Shown: piece after piece, positions 33,969 through 45,815 of the stretch
Position numbering within the stretch: position 1 is the stretch's first letter
How the letters are laid out: each line of letters starts with the position of its first letter
NCBI RefSeq assembly: GCF_004210375.1
Contig: NC_134828.1
Location: 24,234,400-24,298,399 of the forward strand
Length of the DNA stretch: 64,000 bases
Direction: 5' to 3'
Origin: Tachypleus tridentatus
Lineage: Eukaryota; Arthropoda; Merostomata; Xiphosura; Limulidae
Program-made: the position numbers and the translations under genes
Notes under the pieces: model-generated
Told to the model about the DNA's origin: nothing
Database searches by the model: none
The model's input: the letters and a program-made list of their open reading frames with translations, nothing else

Positions 33969-34159
33969 CAACAACACTGCTAAATTAGGAATGACTAGCG
34001 CAGATATCCCTCGTGTATCTTTGCTGGCTATATTTTCAGCCATGATCTCAATAACCTTCCATGACAGTCTATATAACTTCTTGCTTGGTTCAAAAATCAG
34101 CATAAATAGCAATCCTGATCGTACTTTTATTCATCTGACAAAATGAAGACTAGTTGAGA

Positions 34160-34405
34160 AGTGGCCATGTGGTTAGCCTGCGAGGCTGTAGATCTGAGGG
34201 TCCATAATTTACGTTTCGTTACCACACACACACACTATATATATATCACTCAGCAATTTGTGGCACTGGATGCGGGGGTCAAATCAAATACATACTGCCA
34301 GACAAGGTTAGCCCAAGAGTTTGTGGCGAGTGTCGTTGACCTGTTACAGTTGAAATTTAAAGATGTTTAGCGCAGATAGCTCTTAAATAGGTTTGTGCAA
34401 CAAGA
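34160..34405 (+). repeat. Diverged SINE-T-like copy
   Basis: GTGGCCATGTGGTTAGC head, AGCCCAAGAGTTTGTGGCGA in the middle and TTTAGCGCAGATAGCTCTTA at the end mark a strongly diverged SINE-T with an inserted (CA)n(TA)n stretch. Confidence 0.6.
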
Positions 34406-34411
34406 AAATAA

Positions 34412-34686
34412 TTTGTTTGTTTTTTGAATTTCGCGCAAAGCTACTCGAGGGCTATCTGCGCTAGCCGTCCCTAATTTAGCAGTGGGAGACAAGATGGAAG
34501 GCAACTTGTCTTCATCCCCCACCACCAACTCTTGGGCTACTCTTTTACCAACGAATAATGGGATTGACTGTAACATTACAACAAACTCACGGATGAAAGG
34601 ACGAGCATGTTTAGTGTGACTGGGATTTGAACCCGCGAGCCTCAGGTTGCGAGTCGAGCGCCCTAACCACCTGGTCATGCCGGGCC
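34412..34686 (-). repeat. SINE-T copy, full length
   Basis: Antisense copy from the A/T-rich tail to CATGCCGGGCC. The open frame running through it is a by-product. Confidence 0.9.
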
Positions 34687-35024
34687 TAGAAGTCGTCAAA
34701 AACAGAAACATTGTTAATTGATCCATGTTCTATTACTTAAATACCTCATTTTATTATTTGACCTTTGAACTTTAGTTGATATAGCTGTTAACATGAGGAA
34801 GTTGTTTTTTATTGGGTTTTGTTTTCGGAGTTTATGTGGTGAGACTTGCTGAATGATCTAAAAACAAAACTTAATTTTAGTCTTTTACCAAGGCAATGGA
34901 GACATTCTGTAAAAATTACATTCAATAAAAACATTAACAGCCTACGATCTTCGTACAAACAAATATAGCACGACGAGTTTCTGTTTTAAGCTGTCATCAA
35001 CCAAATGAATTCTGTAATGAAGAA

Positions 35025-35240
35025 GTGTCACCTGAATTAGGCCTAAGATGTGTAATGGTTTTACTAGTAGAATATAAAGGGTTTTTAAATATACAAAACT
35101 TATATCACTTGAGTGTAACCTAAATTAGGCCTAAGATGTGTAATGGTTTTACTAGTAGAATATAAAGGGTTTTTAAATATACAAAACTCATATCACTTGA
35201 GTGTAACCTAAATTAGGCCTAAGATGTGTAGTGGTTTTAC
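35025..35240. repeat. 88-bp tandem repeat, about 2.4 copies
   Basis: GTAACCTAAATTAGGCCTAA and TGTGTAATGGTTTTACTAGT recur with 88-bp spacing. Confidence 0.9.
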
Positions 35241-36038
35241 TGGTAAAGTATTAACGGAAACATCATTCACTTAACTTTATATTATCTTACAATGAAAGCA
35301 ATTATTGCAGATTTTATTTTAAGAGTAATACTGAATTACTTTTAACATTAGAAAATCAACCAAATTGTAACAATAGAACTGCGGAATAATATATGGAAAC
35401 AAATGAGTTGCAATGGTAATTATCAAATGTATTTTTCTCTCTTTCTCTTTTCTATGTGCTGTGGTTTACAAGTAGTGACAACTTTAGCAATTAATTGTTC
35501 TTTTTAAATAACACTAAGAGATGGCGACACAATTGCTTACAAATATTTCACGTGAATGACAAATTCCTACTTTATATATTTTAGTCTATACACGGCAATT
35601 CAGACAAGACAGCGTTGAGACTCACACTCTTCAAAGATAAGTATTTCTCATTATTTTGATAAATGAGTCTGATTTTCTAATTATCCAATTAATAGGTCAA
35701 ACGAACCTGTCTGTTTTACTTCTACACTTATTATCTTTTCGATACACGTTTATGGACATTTTTTTTCTTAGTTGTAATGCGTGTTTATTCATATAAAATA
35801 ATACAAACATTTATTAAAATACTTATAAACAGAAGTGCGAAGATGTATTTTGTATACGTAGAGTATGGCATTAAATATCCTATGGTTTTAATAGTCACGT
35901 ATTGTTTATTTGACAGTTTGGTACAATTTACAGCTTTTACAGGAGGTAAGAATAGTTTTCAGAATAGGAAAAATGTTTTGATCAATGGTGCCATCTTTAT
36001 CAACTATACAAGTTTTTTACATAAAAGAACGTTATAGT
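35241..36038. other. Intergenic, nothing recognised
   Basis: An 86-codon open frame at 35777-36037 has no recognisable domain. No repeats seen. Confidence 0.45.
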
Positions 36039-36039
36039 A

Positions 36040-36202
36040 TTTAAATTAACATTGAAAATCCAACAATATATTTAAATTAACATTGAAAATCCAACAATAT
36101 ATTTAAATTGACATTGAAAATCCAACAATATATTTAAATTAACATTGAAAATCCAACAATATATTTAAATTAGCATTGAAAATCCAACAATATATTTAAA
36201 TT
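36040..36202. repeat. Minisatellite, 31-bp unit, about 5 copies
   Basis: Near-perfect units of TTTAAATTAACATTGAAAAT plus CCAACAATATA. Confidence 0.95.
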
Positions 36203-36239
36203 CTAGAACTGTAGCTACTTATTCACGTAAATATCAATC

Positions 36240-36516
36240 GGCCCGGCATGGCCATGTGGGTTAAGGCGCTCGACTCGTAATCTGAGGATCGCGGGTTCGA
36301 ATCCCCGTCGCACCAAATATGCTCGCCCTTTCTGCCGTGGTGGCGTTATAATATAACGGTTAATCCCACTATTCGTTTGTAAAACAGTAGCCCAAGATTT
36401 GGCGGTGGGTGGAGATGACTACTTACCTTCCCTCTAGTCTTATACTGCTCAATTAGGGACGGCTAGTGCAGATAACCCGCGTGTAGCTTTGCGCCAAGTT
36501 AAAAAAACAAACAAAC
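36240..36516 (+). repeat. SINE-T copy, full length
   Basis: Sense copy with good A and B boxes (GGGTTCGAATCC) and an (A)n/(CAAA)n tail. Confidence 0.92.
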
Positions 36517-36775
36517 AGATATTATTCTGCAAGAATATTACAGAATATTTAAGTGTGACTAAACAAACAACATAGATGTGAATTATATGGAACATTTTAT
36601 GCAAAATATTTGCATAATAGTAGGATTAGTTTGTACCTTGATACTTTTTAACTGTTGGATTATTTGATTTTATTTAATAAAGTTTCTCTTATTTTTCTTC
36701 TCTTAGTAACAGGCTCATGTCTTAGTATTGTGTCATTGTATTAAAACATGTTTTCTTAATGCCACATATGGGGTC

Positions 36776-36899
36776 CCCCTAGTGGCTCAGCGGTATATCT
36801 GCGGACTTACAACGCTAAAAACCGGGTTTAGATACCCGTGGTGGGCAGAGCACAGATAGCCCATTGTGTAGCTTTGTGCTTAATTCAAAACAACAACAA
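36776..36899 (+). repeat. SINE-V-like copy (GTGGCTCAG subfamily)
   Basis: CCCTAGTGGCTCAGCGGTAT, GCGGACTTACAACGCTAAAA, then GTAGCTTTGTGCTTAATTC and (CAA)n. Confidence 0.85.
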
Positions 36900-37120
36900 T
36901 GGAATTGGAAAGAAGGACGCTCTTTTAACCTTATCTTCAAATTATGTCCTGTGTCACCTATTTAAAAGGTTTGGCGACCATTACACAGTATTTTGTAAAT
37001 GTTTCCTCGCGAGGTGGCTTCGTTATATAATCATCTTTACCAGTGTTTTGTTTTTTTATTTCATGGATAAAAATAAGTCTAAATGTTATGTGCTAGTATT
37101 TTCGAAATTTCTTATAAAAG

Positions 37121-37390
37121 TAGGCCTAGCATGGTCAGGTGTTTAGGGCATTTGACTCTGATTGTCGTGAGCTCATATCACACCAAACGTGCTCGCCCCT
37201 TCAGCCGTGAGGGCATTATAATGTGACGATCAATCTCACTATTCCTTTGTAAAGGCGTAGCCCAAGAGTTAACGGAGGGTTGTGATGACTAGTTGTTTTC
37301 ACTTTAGTCTTACACTGCTAAATTAGGGACATCTAGCACAGATAGCCCTCGTATAGCTTTGCGAGAAAATTCGAAATAAACAAACAAACT
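37121..37390 (+). repeat. SINE-T copy, diverged
   Basis: Sense copy with a damaged anticodon and T arm (GACTCTGATTGTCGTGAGC); the body is intact to GCGAGAAAATTCGAAATAAAC. Confidence 0.87.
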
Positions 37391-38608
37391 GATAGAGCTA
37401 TGCTAATATTTTCTGTATATAGGATGATGCAAGTAATTAATTAGGTTTTCTTTGTTTTGTAGAGTGTTTGTTTGTTTGTTAATTACATATATTTTTCTTT
37501 TAAGGCGAAATCGAACGTGACAGATTTGTGGTTCCTTAAGATTATCTAATAAGGCCTGTCGAGTAATCCGCTTCAGGATTACGACATTTTGCCATATAAT
37601 AGTCATTCAACTCACCACACTTGTAGAAACCGTGTAGCTTTAGAAATGTGAGATCCCATTGATGCTCTGAATATTTGTGTCATACCACACACACGTGAAT
37701 TTGTCTGTCCGGAACGTTTTTTCGCGAATTTCGCGATCAAGCGTTACAAATTCTGTATCGTTAGAAAGAACTTTATCCAAGGAACTTAGACTGTATATTG
37801 GATCAATTCTGAACCATCTTGCCTGGTTTTTGTTTGCTCGAACTTTCTAGTGTTATTGCTATACAATATCGTTGTCATCATGTGACGACTGGCTTCGATT
37901 TCAAATTTGTTTTTATTTCGAAAGTATTTCACACGAACGACATCTAACCCATACACATACAGCGGAAATTACATAAACTGGTTTTCTATTCATGTGGTCT
38001 ACCAGAAGCTAGTTCCTTTAAAAAGTATTCTAAATTTAGTCCACACTGTTAAGCACCACAGAAAACATCCATGAAAAAGTTATGGACTTAACTGAACGTT
38101 TTGCTAACGTTAAGCTGCCTAGCCAAAATGATGTAAGTTGGTTTGTTTGCTTGTCTTAATGCATGTCCACGTAACATGCTTTGTCCATCGCAGTAAATTG
38201 TGCCCCATCTTCTCAGATTTTAGTGATGTAAATGCATAAAAGTAACGCTGATCCATAGGGGAGGGGAACTGGACAAATAACTGAATTGAATGTTTTACTA
38301 ATAACCAAAACGTTATCTCTTTATATAAAGACTGAGAATAATGAATGGGGAGAGGGCACCAAAACCCCATGATTATTACAAATGTATTTAGTGTTAAAGC
38401 CATATTTCTTTCTTTTCACATATCCCTCCTTGCAACTAACAGATGGTATGATTAAAATGATATTGCAGCTCACACAATTCTTCGTTCAGGAACGTCAAGA
38501 AATATTCTCTTTCACTTTCTCAAAGTTCTTCCAATCCAAAACAATCATATATCTGTCTATATATGCATGGATATTCAAATAATTCAATTTAATTTTGTAG
38601 AGATGTTG
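37391..38608. other. Intergenic, nothing recognised
   Basis: No coding frame with recognisable similarity, no repeat family. Confidence 0.45.
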
Positions 38609-38609
38609 T

Positions 38610-38889
38610 TTGTTTGTTGTTTTTTGAATTTTGCACAAAGCAACTCGAGGGCTATCTGTGCTAGCCGTCCCTAATTTAGCAGTGTAAGACTAGAGGGAAG
38701 GCAGCTAGTCATCACCACCCACTGCCAACTCTTGGGCTACTCTTTTACCAACGAATAGTGGAATTCACCGTCAAATTACAACGCCCCCACGGCTGAAAGG
38801 GCGAGAGCATGTTTGGTGCGACTGGGATTCGAACCCGCGACCCTCATATTACAAGTCGAACGACTTAACCCACCTGGCCATGCCGGGCC
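38610..38889 (-). repeat. SINE-T copy with intact target duplication
   Basis: Antisense full-length copy flanked on both sides by AATTTTGTAGAGA, a 13-bp target-site duplication. Confidence 0.95.
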
Positions 38890-39134
38890 AATTTTGTAGA
38901 GAAAGAAATATACAAATACAAAACAGGACACAATACCACATTCTACGATTTCTGCCCCCGTGTTGGATAATTTCTTTTACGACTGAGGTTTTATATTTTC
39001 AAGTATATTTTTCGTTTATTTATTGACTTTGTTTTATTTCTTTTCATTCTCCACAAAACTTTCAATTATATTTCATATGAGGTTTACAAATGACTGAATA
39101 AAATCTACACTGTTCTTCCTTTCAGTGTAATTTG

Positions 39135-39412
39135 GGCCCGGCATGGCCAAGCGCGTTAAGGCGTGCTACTCGTAATCTGAGGGTCGCGGGTTCGCATCTT
39201 CGTCGCGCCAAACATGCTCTCCCTTTCAGCCGTGGGGGCGTTATAATGTGACGGTCAATCCCACTATTCGTTGGTAAAAGAGTAGCCCAAGAGTTGGCAG
39301 TGGGTGGTGATGACTAGCTGCCTTTCCTCTAGTCTTACAATGCTAAATTAGGGACGACTAGCGCAGATAGTCCTCGTGTAGCTTTGCGCGAAATTCAAAA
39401 AACAAAACAAAC
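39135..39412 (+). repeat. SINE-T copy, full length
   Basis: Sense copy; the tail is (A)n(CAAA)n. The head has GCTACTCGTAATCTGAGG. Confidence 0.92.
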
Positions 39413-39483
39413 AAAAAAAGATTATATCCCTAGTTTGATGAAACTAAGTTTTAGTTTTGCATTCTAAAGACAGTTGGTATAGG

Positions 39484-39600
39484 TATTAAAACTTCATTTA
39501 AAATAAAGTACAGAACTACGTTTCAACCTTCTTAGGTCATCTTCAAGGTTAACAACGTTGTTCTGTACTTTATTTTAATTCCAGTACCAGCCGTCTTTAT
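39484..39600 (-). mobile_element. Inverted-repeat element with hammerhead-like motif
   Basis: AAAATAAAGTACAGAAC and its inverse, GTTCTGTACTTTATTTTAA, flank a minus-strand 34-nt motif at 39546-39513: TTGAAGATGACCTAAGAAGG then TTGAAACGTAGTTC. The motif matches the one at 13665-13698 at most positions. Likely a fragment of the same broad retroelement type, more decayed. Confidence 0.5.
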
Positions 39601-39877
39601 GATACATTTTTTATTTCAAGCGGGTTTCTCGTCATCGTGAAATATTAGTTTTGTCTTTCCAAAATTCCTGGAATGTCTTTAGTGGCAGGTGGTCCAACAA
39701 CCTATAATAAAATCTTGGAAACTATGTTCATTTCATTGAAATGGGGCAAGAAGAAAGGTTTGTACCATTCCAGAAAGAAATGTTTGTGGATATATTAATA
39801 TAAGCAATGAAGTTGTTTGAATGGGCAATCAATACGAAAACAAATCTATTAAAGCACTGTTATTAGGAAAGGAGTGG

Positions 39878-40158
39878 GGCCCGGCATGGCCTAGCGCGTT
39901 AAGGCGTGCGCTTCGTAATCTGAGGATCGCGGGTTCACGCCCGAGTCGCGCCAAACATGCTCGCCCTCCCAGCCGTGGAGGCGTTATAATGTAACGGTCA
40001 ATCCCACTATTCGTTGGTAAAAGAGTAGCCCAAGAGTTGGCGGTGGGTGGTGATGACTAGCTGCCTTCCCTCTAGTCTTACACTGCTAAATTAGGGACGG
40101 CTAGCACAGATAGCCCTCGAGTAGCTTTGTGCGAAATTACAAAAACAAACAAAAAAAA
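39878..40158 (+). repeat. SINE-T copy with intact target duplication
   Basis: Sense full-length copy between two copies of AGGAAAGGAGTGG, a 13-bp target duplication. The B box is altered (GGGTTCACGCCC). Confidence 0.95.
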
Positions 40159-40599
40159 GGAAAGGAGTGGATTTTCTGTACTTACAAGTACTGGTGTAGA
40201 AACTCTGGTTTCTATACATACTCTACAATACAAAAATGTTTGTGATATTGGTTGTACTTGAATAATTAGATAATAGTTTTATGGACAAACATGAACACTT
40301 TGTTTGTTGTTTCAGAATTTCTGTGCTCAGTTACACAAACCCATCCACAAGTTTGAACAGATGGACAAGTTAGACAGAGTCGACGGTACCGTCTGCCAAC
40401 TTTTTGGCTGATCTAATCGGACCGAATAATGGATATCGCTGTCACCCGTATGGCACACGAATGATTTAAAAGCGCGGAGCGCGTTTTTGTTTTAACGGGC
40501 CCGAAAACATGAATCTTTTGACCCAATTTTAAGCACCCTAACCATTACTGCACGTAGTAATTTATCAGAAGTATCTTGATATAAACCGATGATAAATAG

Positions 40600-40862
40600 A
40601 TCATTTTCTAACACTTTTTTTACTTATCCACATACTCTCTCTCCCATATTATATAGATAATTTTCTAACACTTTTTTTACTTATCCACATACTCTCTCTC
40701 CCATATTATATAGATAATTTTCTAACACTTTTTTTATTATCCACATACTCTCTCTCCCATATTATATAGATAATTTTCTAACACTTTTACACTAATCTCT
40801 CCCATATTATATAGATAATTTTCTAACACTTTTACACTAATCTATATACTCTCTCTCCCACG
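40600..40862. repeat. 57-bp tandem repeat, about 5 copies
   Basis: TTTTCTAACACTTTTTTTAC, TTATCCACATACTCTCTCTC and CCATATTATATAGATAA recur at 57, 57, 56 and 45 bp spacing; the last units lost the ACTTATCCAC segment. Confidence 0.92.
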
Positions 40863-40867
40863 TGTGA

Positions 40868-41103
40868 GTGTGCTTTTTATATACCAAAGCCACACTGAGC
40901 TATCTATTGTGTCCACTGAGGGGAATCGAACCCCCAAAACATGCTCGCCATTTCAGCCGTGGGGGCGTTATAATATGACGGTCAATCCCGCTATTCGTTA
41001 GTAAAAGAGTAGCCCAAGAGTTGGCGGTGGGTGGTGATGACTAGTTGTCTTCTCTCTAGTCTTACACTGTTACGTCGTGTAGCTTTGCGCGAAATTCAAA
41101 CCA
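40868..41103. repeat. Chimeric SINE: antisense SINE-V joined to sense SINE-T body
   Basis: 40871-40933 is antisense SINE-V (CAAAGCCACACTGAGCTATC ... GGGGAATCGAACCCC). From 40934 the sequence is sense SINE-T body starting right after the tRNA-like head (CAAAACATGCTCGCC). The SINE-T part also lacks the AAATTAGGGACGGCTAG segment near 41070. Confidence 0.8.
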
Positions 41104-41336
41104 AACCTAACCCAATTATCATCTTTTCTCCGAATGCAGATAAATTTCTAGTTATTTCTTTACCACCCCAAAACATTCTATTTCCTGTTCAATTTCATCA
41201 TGTGATTTTTCTCCCTATAAAACCTGACTTTTAAGTATTTTAACAAATCGTTTCTGTTTATCAATTTTATCTTTTGCGTTTATCACAATAATTTGATAAT
41301 CTAGGATCTCTTATTCGAATCTTCTATGACAGTGAC

Positions 41337-41510
41337 ATGCAACTAAACGAAGGGTGGCTACACGTGTTGACAGCGGGCAGCGTAACGCGAAGAGAAAGCG
41401 ACCAGTGCACCTGCAAAATGGCATTGGCTGTTGGTGTCAGCTGCGTAAATAACGAAACCGGACGGACAGGTACGATGTTAGGGACACCAGCCCCTCTCCA
41501 TGCGATTTAG
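41337..41510 (+). CDS. Possible small ORF in a GC/CpG-rich patch
   Basis: ATG at 41337 opens 57 codons ending TAG at 41510, with CKMALAVGVSCVNNETGRTG inside. The patch stands out for GC and CpG content against AT-rich surroundings. No domain or family recognised. It may be an exon, a small ORF, a repeat fragment or chance. Confidence 0.2.
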   Translation: MQLNEGWLHVLTAGSVTRRESDQCTCKMALAVGVSCVNNETGRTGTMLGTPAPLHAI

Positions 41511-42668
41511 TAATTCTTAATTAAACAGAGAAATTCAACAAATGTGGTCCGCAAACATTGTAGAAACTACTCGTATAATACGGGTGCTCCCTTTATCTTC
41601 AGTGGCGCTGCGTTCGCTTGCACGTTCTGTGGTACATTGTGTGAGAAACTGTGCAGTGTCACAAGGTATTTCTTTCACCACCCTTTTGTAAGGGTTTTAA
41701 TCTAGGAAAGAAGAAACACATGCAAGGTTGGTGCAGTTTGTGTTGCTTGTTTTATAAACCTACGACATTTTTTGTAAGTTAGATCTTTAACCAAAGAACG
41801 AGTTTTGTATATTTATCGTATCGAACAGGTGTAAGAGAACGCTGTATAAAATAGCACACTCTCTAATAAATGTTTCTATTTCTTATTGGCTGTAACAGAA
41901 TTGGAAATAATCAGACCTTTTGGAAAAGCTAAAGAGGAGTTTGTGATTCAGAAGTGAAACTTATATCTAAGAGAAAAGGAATTAATTTCAAGAGTATTTA
42001 TTTATTAATTAATGGACGTCATTGACCTAACGCTGGTTAAGATAGAAAAAATTCCAAATATATGAATATTTATCAGTACTTTTCAAACTACCCCAAACCT
42101 CTTTTGTTTTGTCAGGAGTGTCGATTTATACCGAAAATTGTGAGGAAGGATGGACTGTACTCCGGTTTGTATTCGAATATTTATTCGATTATTGTATATG
42201 TATAATCTTATAAAAATATATGTTAGTATTTTATACGTGTAAGGTTTAATTAGACCTCCCCCCCTTCCATCATCTCCCGCATATAAATGGAAAATTGTGA
42301 ACAGAATTTTATTTTTTTCTCACAACGATGATAACCAAATCCTAACTCCAGTAAAGGTTGGAGTTTTCACCAGTCACCACTATTCAGTATAACAAAGGAT
42401 TTCACTTGTTATAATAGCGCCTTACTAGCATTCTGGTAGTGACGTCATTTGATGTGAGAGAAGTCTCGGGTCCGATAGGAAGCCCAGGTGACGCAAAATC
42501 TCACTTCATCTTAAAATGCAATCTTAACCACTTAAAAAGTACATAAAACATCTAGTTACAAATGTTGTCGTTCTTTGAAGTTTACGGTTGCTTGTTAGAC
42601 TGTTTCGGACATTCACTCAAAGATACACAAGGGATATCTTCCGCTGCGTTTATCATCCATGGTTTTGA
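41511..42668. other. Intergenic, nothing recognised
   Basis: No coding exon or family repeat supported. One TGACGTCA at 42440. Confidence 0.45.
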
Positions 42669-42875
42669 ATTGACAGACAAAAGAAAGCATCTAGTGAACA
42701 ACACCCACCGCTAACTCTTGAGCTACTGTAATCGAACAGTAAGATTTAATCGTCGCTCTTACAATGCACCCACAGCCCTAAAATGAGAAGTTTGATTTTT
42801 GGGCAACGGTACTCGAACCACAGGCTTTCAGATTCTTAGTTGAGCACGTCAACCATCAGGCTGCCCCCGGTCTAA
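42669..42875 (-). repeat. SINE-T-like copy, strongly diverged
   Basis: Antisense remnant: AACACCCACCGCTAACTCTT, ACAATGCACCCACAGCCCTA, then a decayed head with ACTCGAACCACAGGC and GCACGTCAACCATCAGGC. Confidence 0.7.
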
Positions 42876-43144
42876 CAACTTACGAATACTTATTTACATA
42901 CATGTGTGTGTGTGTGTGAACTAAAACCATATAATTTAATTTTTTCAACAAACTCAAGAAAATGAACGTAAATACAACAGCGAAGGGTGTATTTTAACGT
43001 TAAATTCTAAAAAAATACCAACTTTAAATCATTTTAGTCATTTCTGATGGACCAGAATTCAGAACTCAGAATTGGCAAGATGGAGGCATAGCTGTATTGT
43101 GATATAACGGCTGTACCTCATCAAGCCAACTCTTCGTTTTGGCA

Positions 43145-45062
43145 GTCAGCAACGTCAAACCTGGATGTTCAGAAGTTCTCTAAGGTGAAAACAATCTCCT
43201 AGTTTTAGACATCCAGGTATCGTTAAAAAATTGAATGTTCAGAATATTCTAAGGTTAAAACCAACTCCTACTTCAAGACACCGACAAGTCGTTAAAACTT
43301 GAATGTTCAGAAGTCTTCTAAGGTTTAAACCACTAATAGTTCTAGACATCGACAAGTCGTTAAAACTTAAATGTTTAGAAGTCTTCTAAGGTTTAAACCA
43401 CTCATAGTTCTAGACACCGACAAGTGGTTAAAACTTGAATGTTCAGAAGTCTTCTAAGGTTTAAACCACTCATAGTTCTAGACACCGACAAGTGGTTAAA
43501 ACTTGAATGTTCAGAAGTCTTCTAAGGTTTAAACCACTCATAGTTCTAGACACCGACAAGTGGTTAAAACTTGAATGTTCAGAAGTCTTCTAAGGTTTAA
43601 ACCACTCATAGTTCTAGACACCGACAAGTGGTTAAAACTTGAATGTTCAGAAGTCTTCTAAGGTTTAAACTACTCATAGTTCTAGTCATCAACAAGTCGT
43701 TAAAACTTGAATGTTTAGAAGTCTTCTAAGGTTTAAACCACTCATAGTTCTAGACACCGACAAGTGGTTAAAACTTGAATGTTCAGAAGTCTTCTAAGGT
43801 TTAAACCACTCATAGTTCTAGACATCAACAAGTCGTTAAAACTTGAATGTTTAGAAGTCTTCTAAGTTTTAAACCACTCATAGTTCTAGACACCGACAAG
43901 TCGTTAAAACTTGAATGTTCAGAAGTCTTCTAAGGTTTAAACCACTCATAGTTCTAGACACCGACAAGTGGTTAAAACTTGAATGTTCAGAAGTCTTCTA
44001 AGTTTTAAACCACTCATAGTTCTAGACACCGACAAGTCGTTAAAACTTGAATGTTCAGAAGTTTTCTAAGGTTTAAACCACTCATAGTTCTAGACACCGA
44101 CAAGTCGTTAAAACTTGAATGTTCAGAAGTCTTCTAAGATTTAAACCATTCATAGTTCTAGACACCGACAAGTCGTTAAAACTTGAATGTTCAGAAGTTT
44201 TCTAAGGTTTAAACCACTCATAGTTCTAGACACCGACAAGTGCTTAAAACTTGAATGTTCAGAAGTCTTCTAAGGTTTAAACCACTCATAGTTCTAGACA
44301 TCAACAAGTCGTTAAAACTTGAATGTTTAGAAGTCTTCTAAGGTTTAAACCACTCATAGTTCTAGACATTGACAAGTCGTTAAAACTTGAATGTTCAGAA
44401 GTCTTCTAAGGTTTAAACCACTCATGGTTCTAGACATCAACAAGTCGTTAAAACTTGAATGTTCAGAAGTCTTCTAAGGTTTAAACCACTCATAGTTCTA
44501 GACATCAACAAGTCGTTAAAACTTGAATGTTTAGAAGTCTTCTAAGGTTTAAACCACTCATAGTTCTAGACATTGACAAGTCGTTAAAACTTGAATGTTC
44601 AGAAGTCTTCTAAGGTTTAAACCACTCATGGTTCTAGACATCAACAAGTCGTTAAAACTTGAATGTTCAGAAGTCTTCTAAGTTTTAAACCACTCATAGT
44701 TCTAGACATCGACAAGTCGTTAAAACTTGAATGTTCAGAAGTCTTCTAAGGTTTAAACCACTCATAGTTCTAGACGTCGACAAGTCGTTAAAACTTGAAT
44801 GTTCAGAAGTCTTTTAAGGTTTAAACCACTCATAGTTCTAGACACCGACAAGTGGTTAAAACTTGAATGTTCAGAAGTTTTCTAAGGTTTAAATCACTCA
44901 TAGTTGTAGACATCAACAAGTCGTGAAAACTTGAATGTTCAGAAGTCTTTTAAGGTTTAAACCACTCATAGTTCTAGACACCGACAAGTGGTTAAAACTT
45001 GAATGTTCAGAAGTTTTCTAAGGTTTAAACCGCTCATAGTTCTAGACATCGACGTATCGTCA
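43145..45062. repeat. Minisatellite, 68-bp unit, about 28 copies
   Basis: Units contain GTTCTAGACACCGACAAGT, TAAAACTTGAATGTTCAG and AGTCTTCTAAGGTTTAAACC. Outer units are more diverged. Variants ACACCGACAAGTGG, ACATCAACAAGTCG and ACATTGACAAGTCG alternate in blocks, suggesting multi-unit duplications. No long frame stays open because 68 is not divisible by three. Confidence 0.96.
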
Positions 45063-45191
45063 AAACGTTTTTGAAGTTCACCTAATCTCTGGTTCCAAAA
45101 GTTCAACATTGTCGACATTCGCCTTTGAAAGTTCACCGCGTGTGGACTGTGAAAGAATCGAGTTTGAGCATAGAGAAATCTCCCTTGGTGA

Positions 45192-45305
45192 AAGAGCGGT
45201 AAGTTTAGTAACTTATAATGCTTAAGATCTGGAGATCGACTCCCTGCAGTAGACAGAGTGAATAGCCCACTGTGGCTTTACTGAAACGAAAGTGAAAACA
45301 CTGCA
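45192..45305 (+). repeat. SINE-V copy, diverged
   Basis: AGAGCGGTAAGTTTAG, TTATAATGCTTAAGATCTGG, then ATAGCCCACTGTGGCTTTAC mark an old sense copy. Confidence 0.65.
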
Positions 45306-45549
45306 TAAATAAATAACTCAACCCCTCAAAACACGATGGATACGACAACATCATGAAAATATAGTATTCAACTATTGATGATGTCATTCTCATTATATAA
45401 TAATTAATGTTGTTTTACACATACTGCTTTTAAAAATAATCCACAGGTCAATGTTAGGTAGAGGTAGAAAACTGAAATGCATTGGTCATTAATAAATGAG
45501 ATGGGCTTTGGTTTGTTTGTTTGTTTGTTAAATGAGATGAGCTTTGGTT

Positions 45550-45812
45550 TGTTTGTTTGTTTATGAACTTCGCGCAAAGCAACACGAGAGCTATCTGCGC
45601 TAGTCTTACACTGCTAAATTAGGGAAGGCAGCTAGTCGTCACCACCCACCGCCAACTCTTGGACTACTCTTTTACCAACGAATAGTGGGATTGACCGTAA
45701 CATTATAACTCCCCTACGGGGGAAGGGCCGAGCATATTTGGTGTGAGGGAAATCTGAGCCCGCGCCCTCGGATTACAAGCAGAGCGCCTTAACCACCGGG
45801 ATATGCCGGGCA
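45550..45812 (-). repeat. SINE-T copy
   Basis: Antisense copy with a deletion near the CTAGTCTTACACTGCTAAATTAGGG segment, parts of which are reordered relative to the family. Directly followed by a second antisense copy. Confidence 0.85.
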
Positions 45813-45815
45813 GAT

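Noticed and set aside
34367-34726. 119-codon minus-strand ORF
   Set aside because: It lies across a SINE-T copy; similar peptides appear wherever the SINE is read in this frame.
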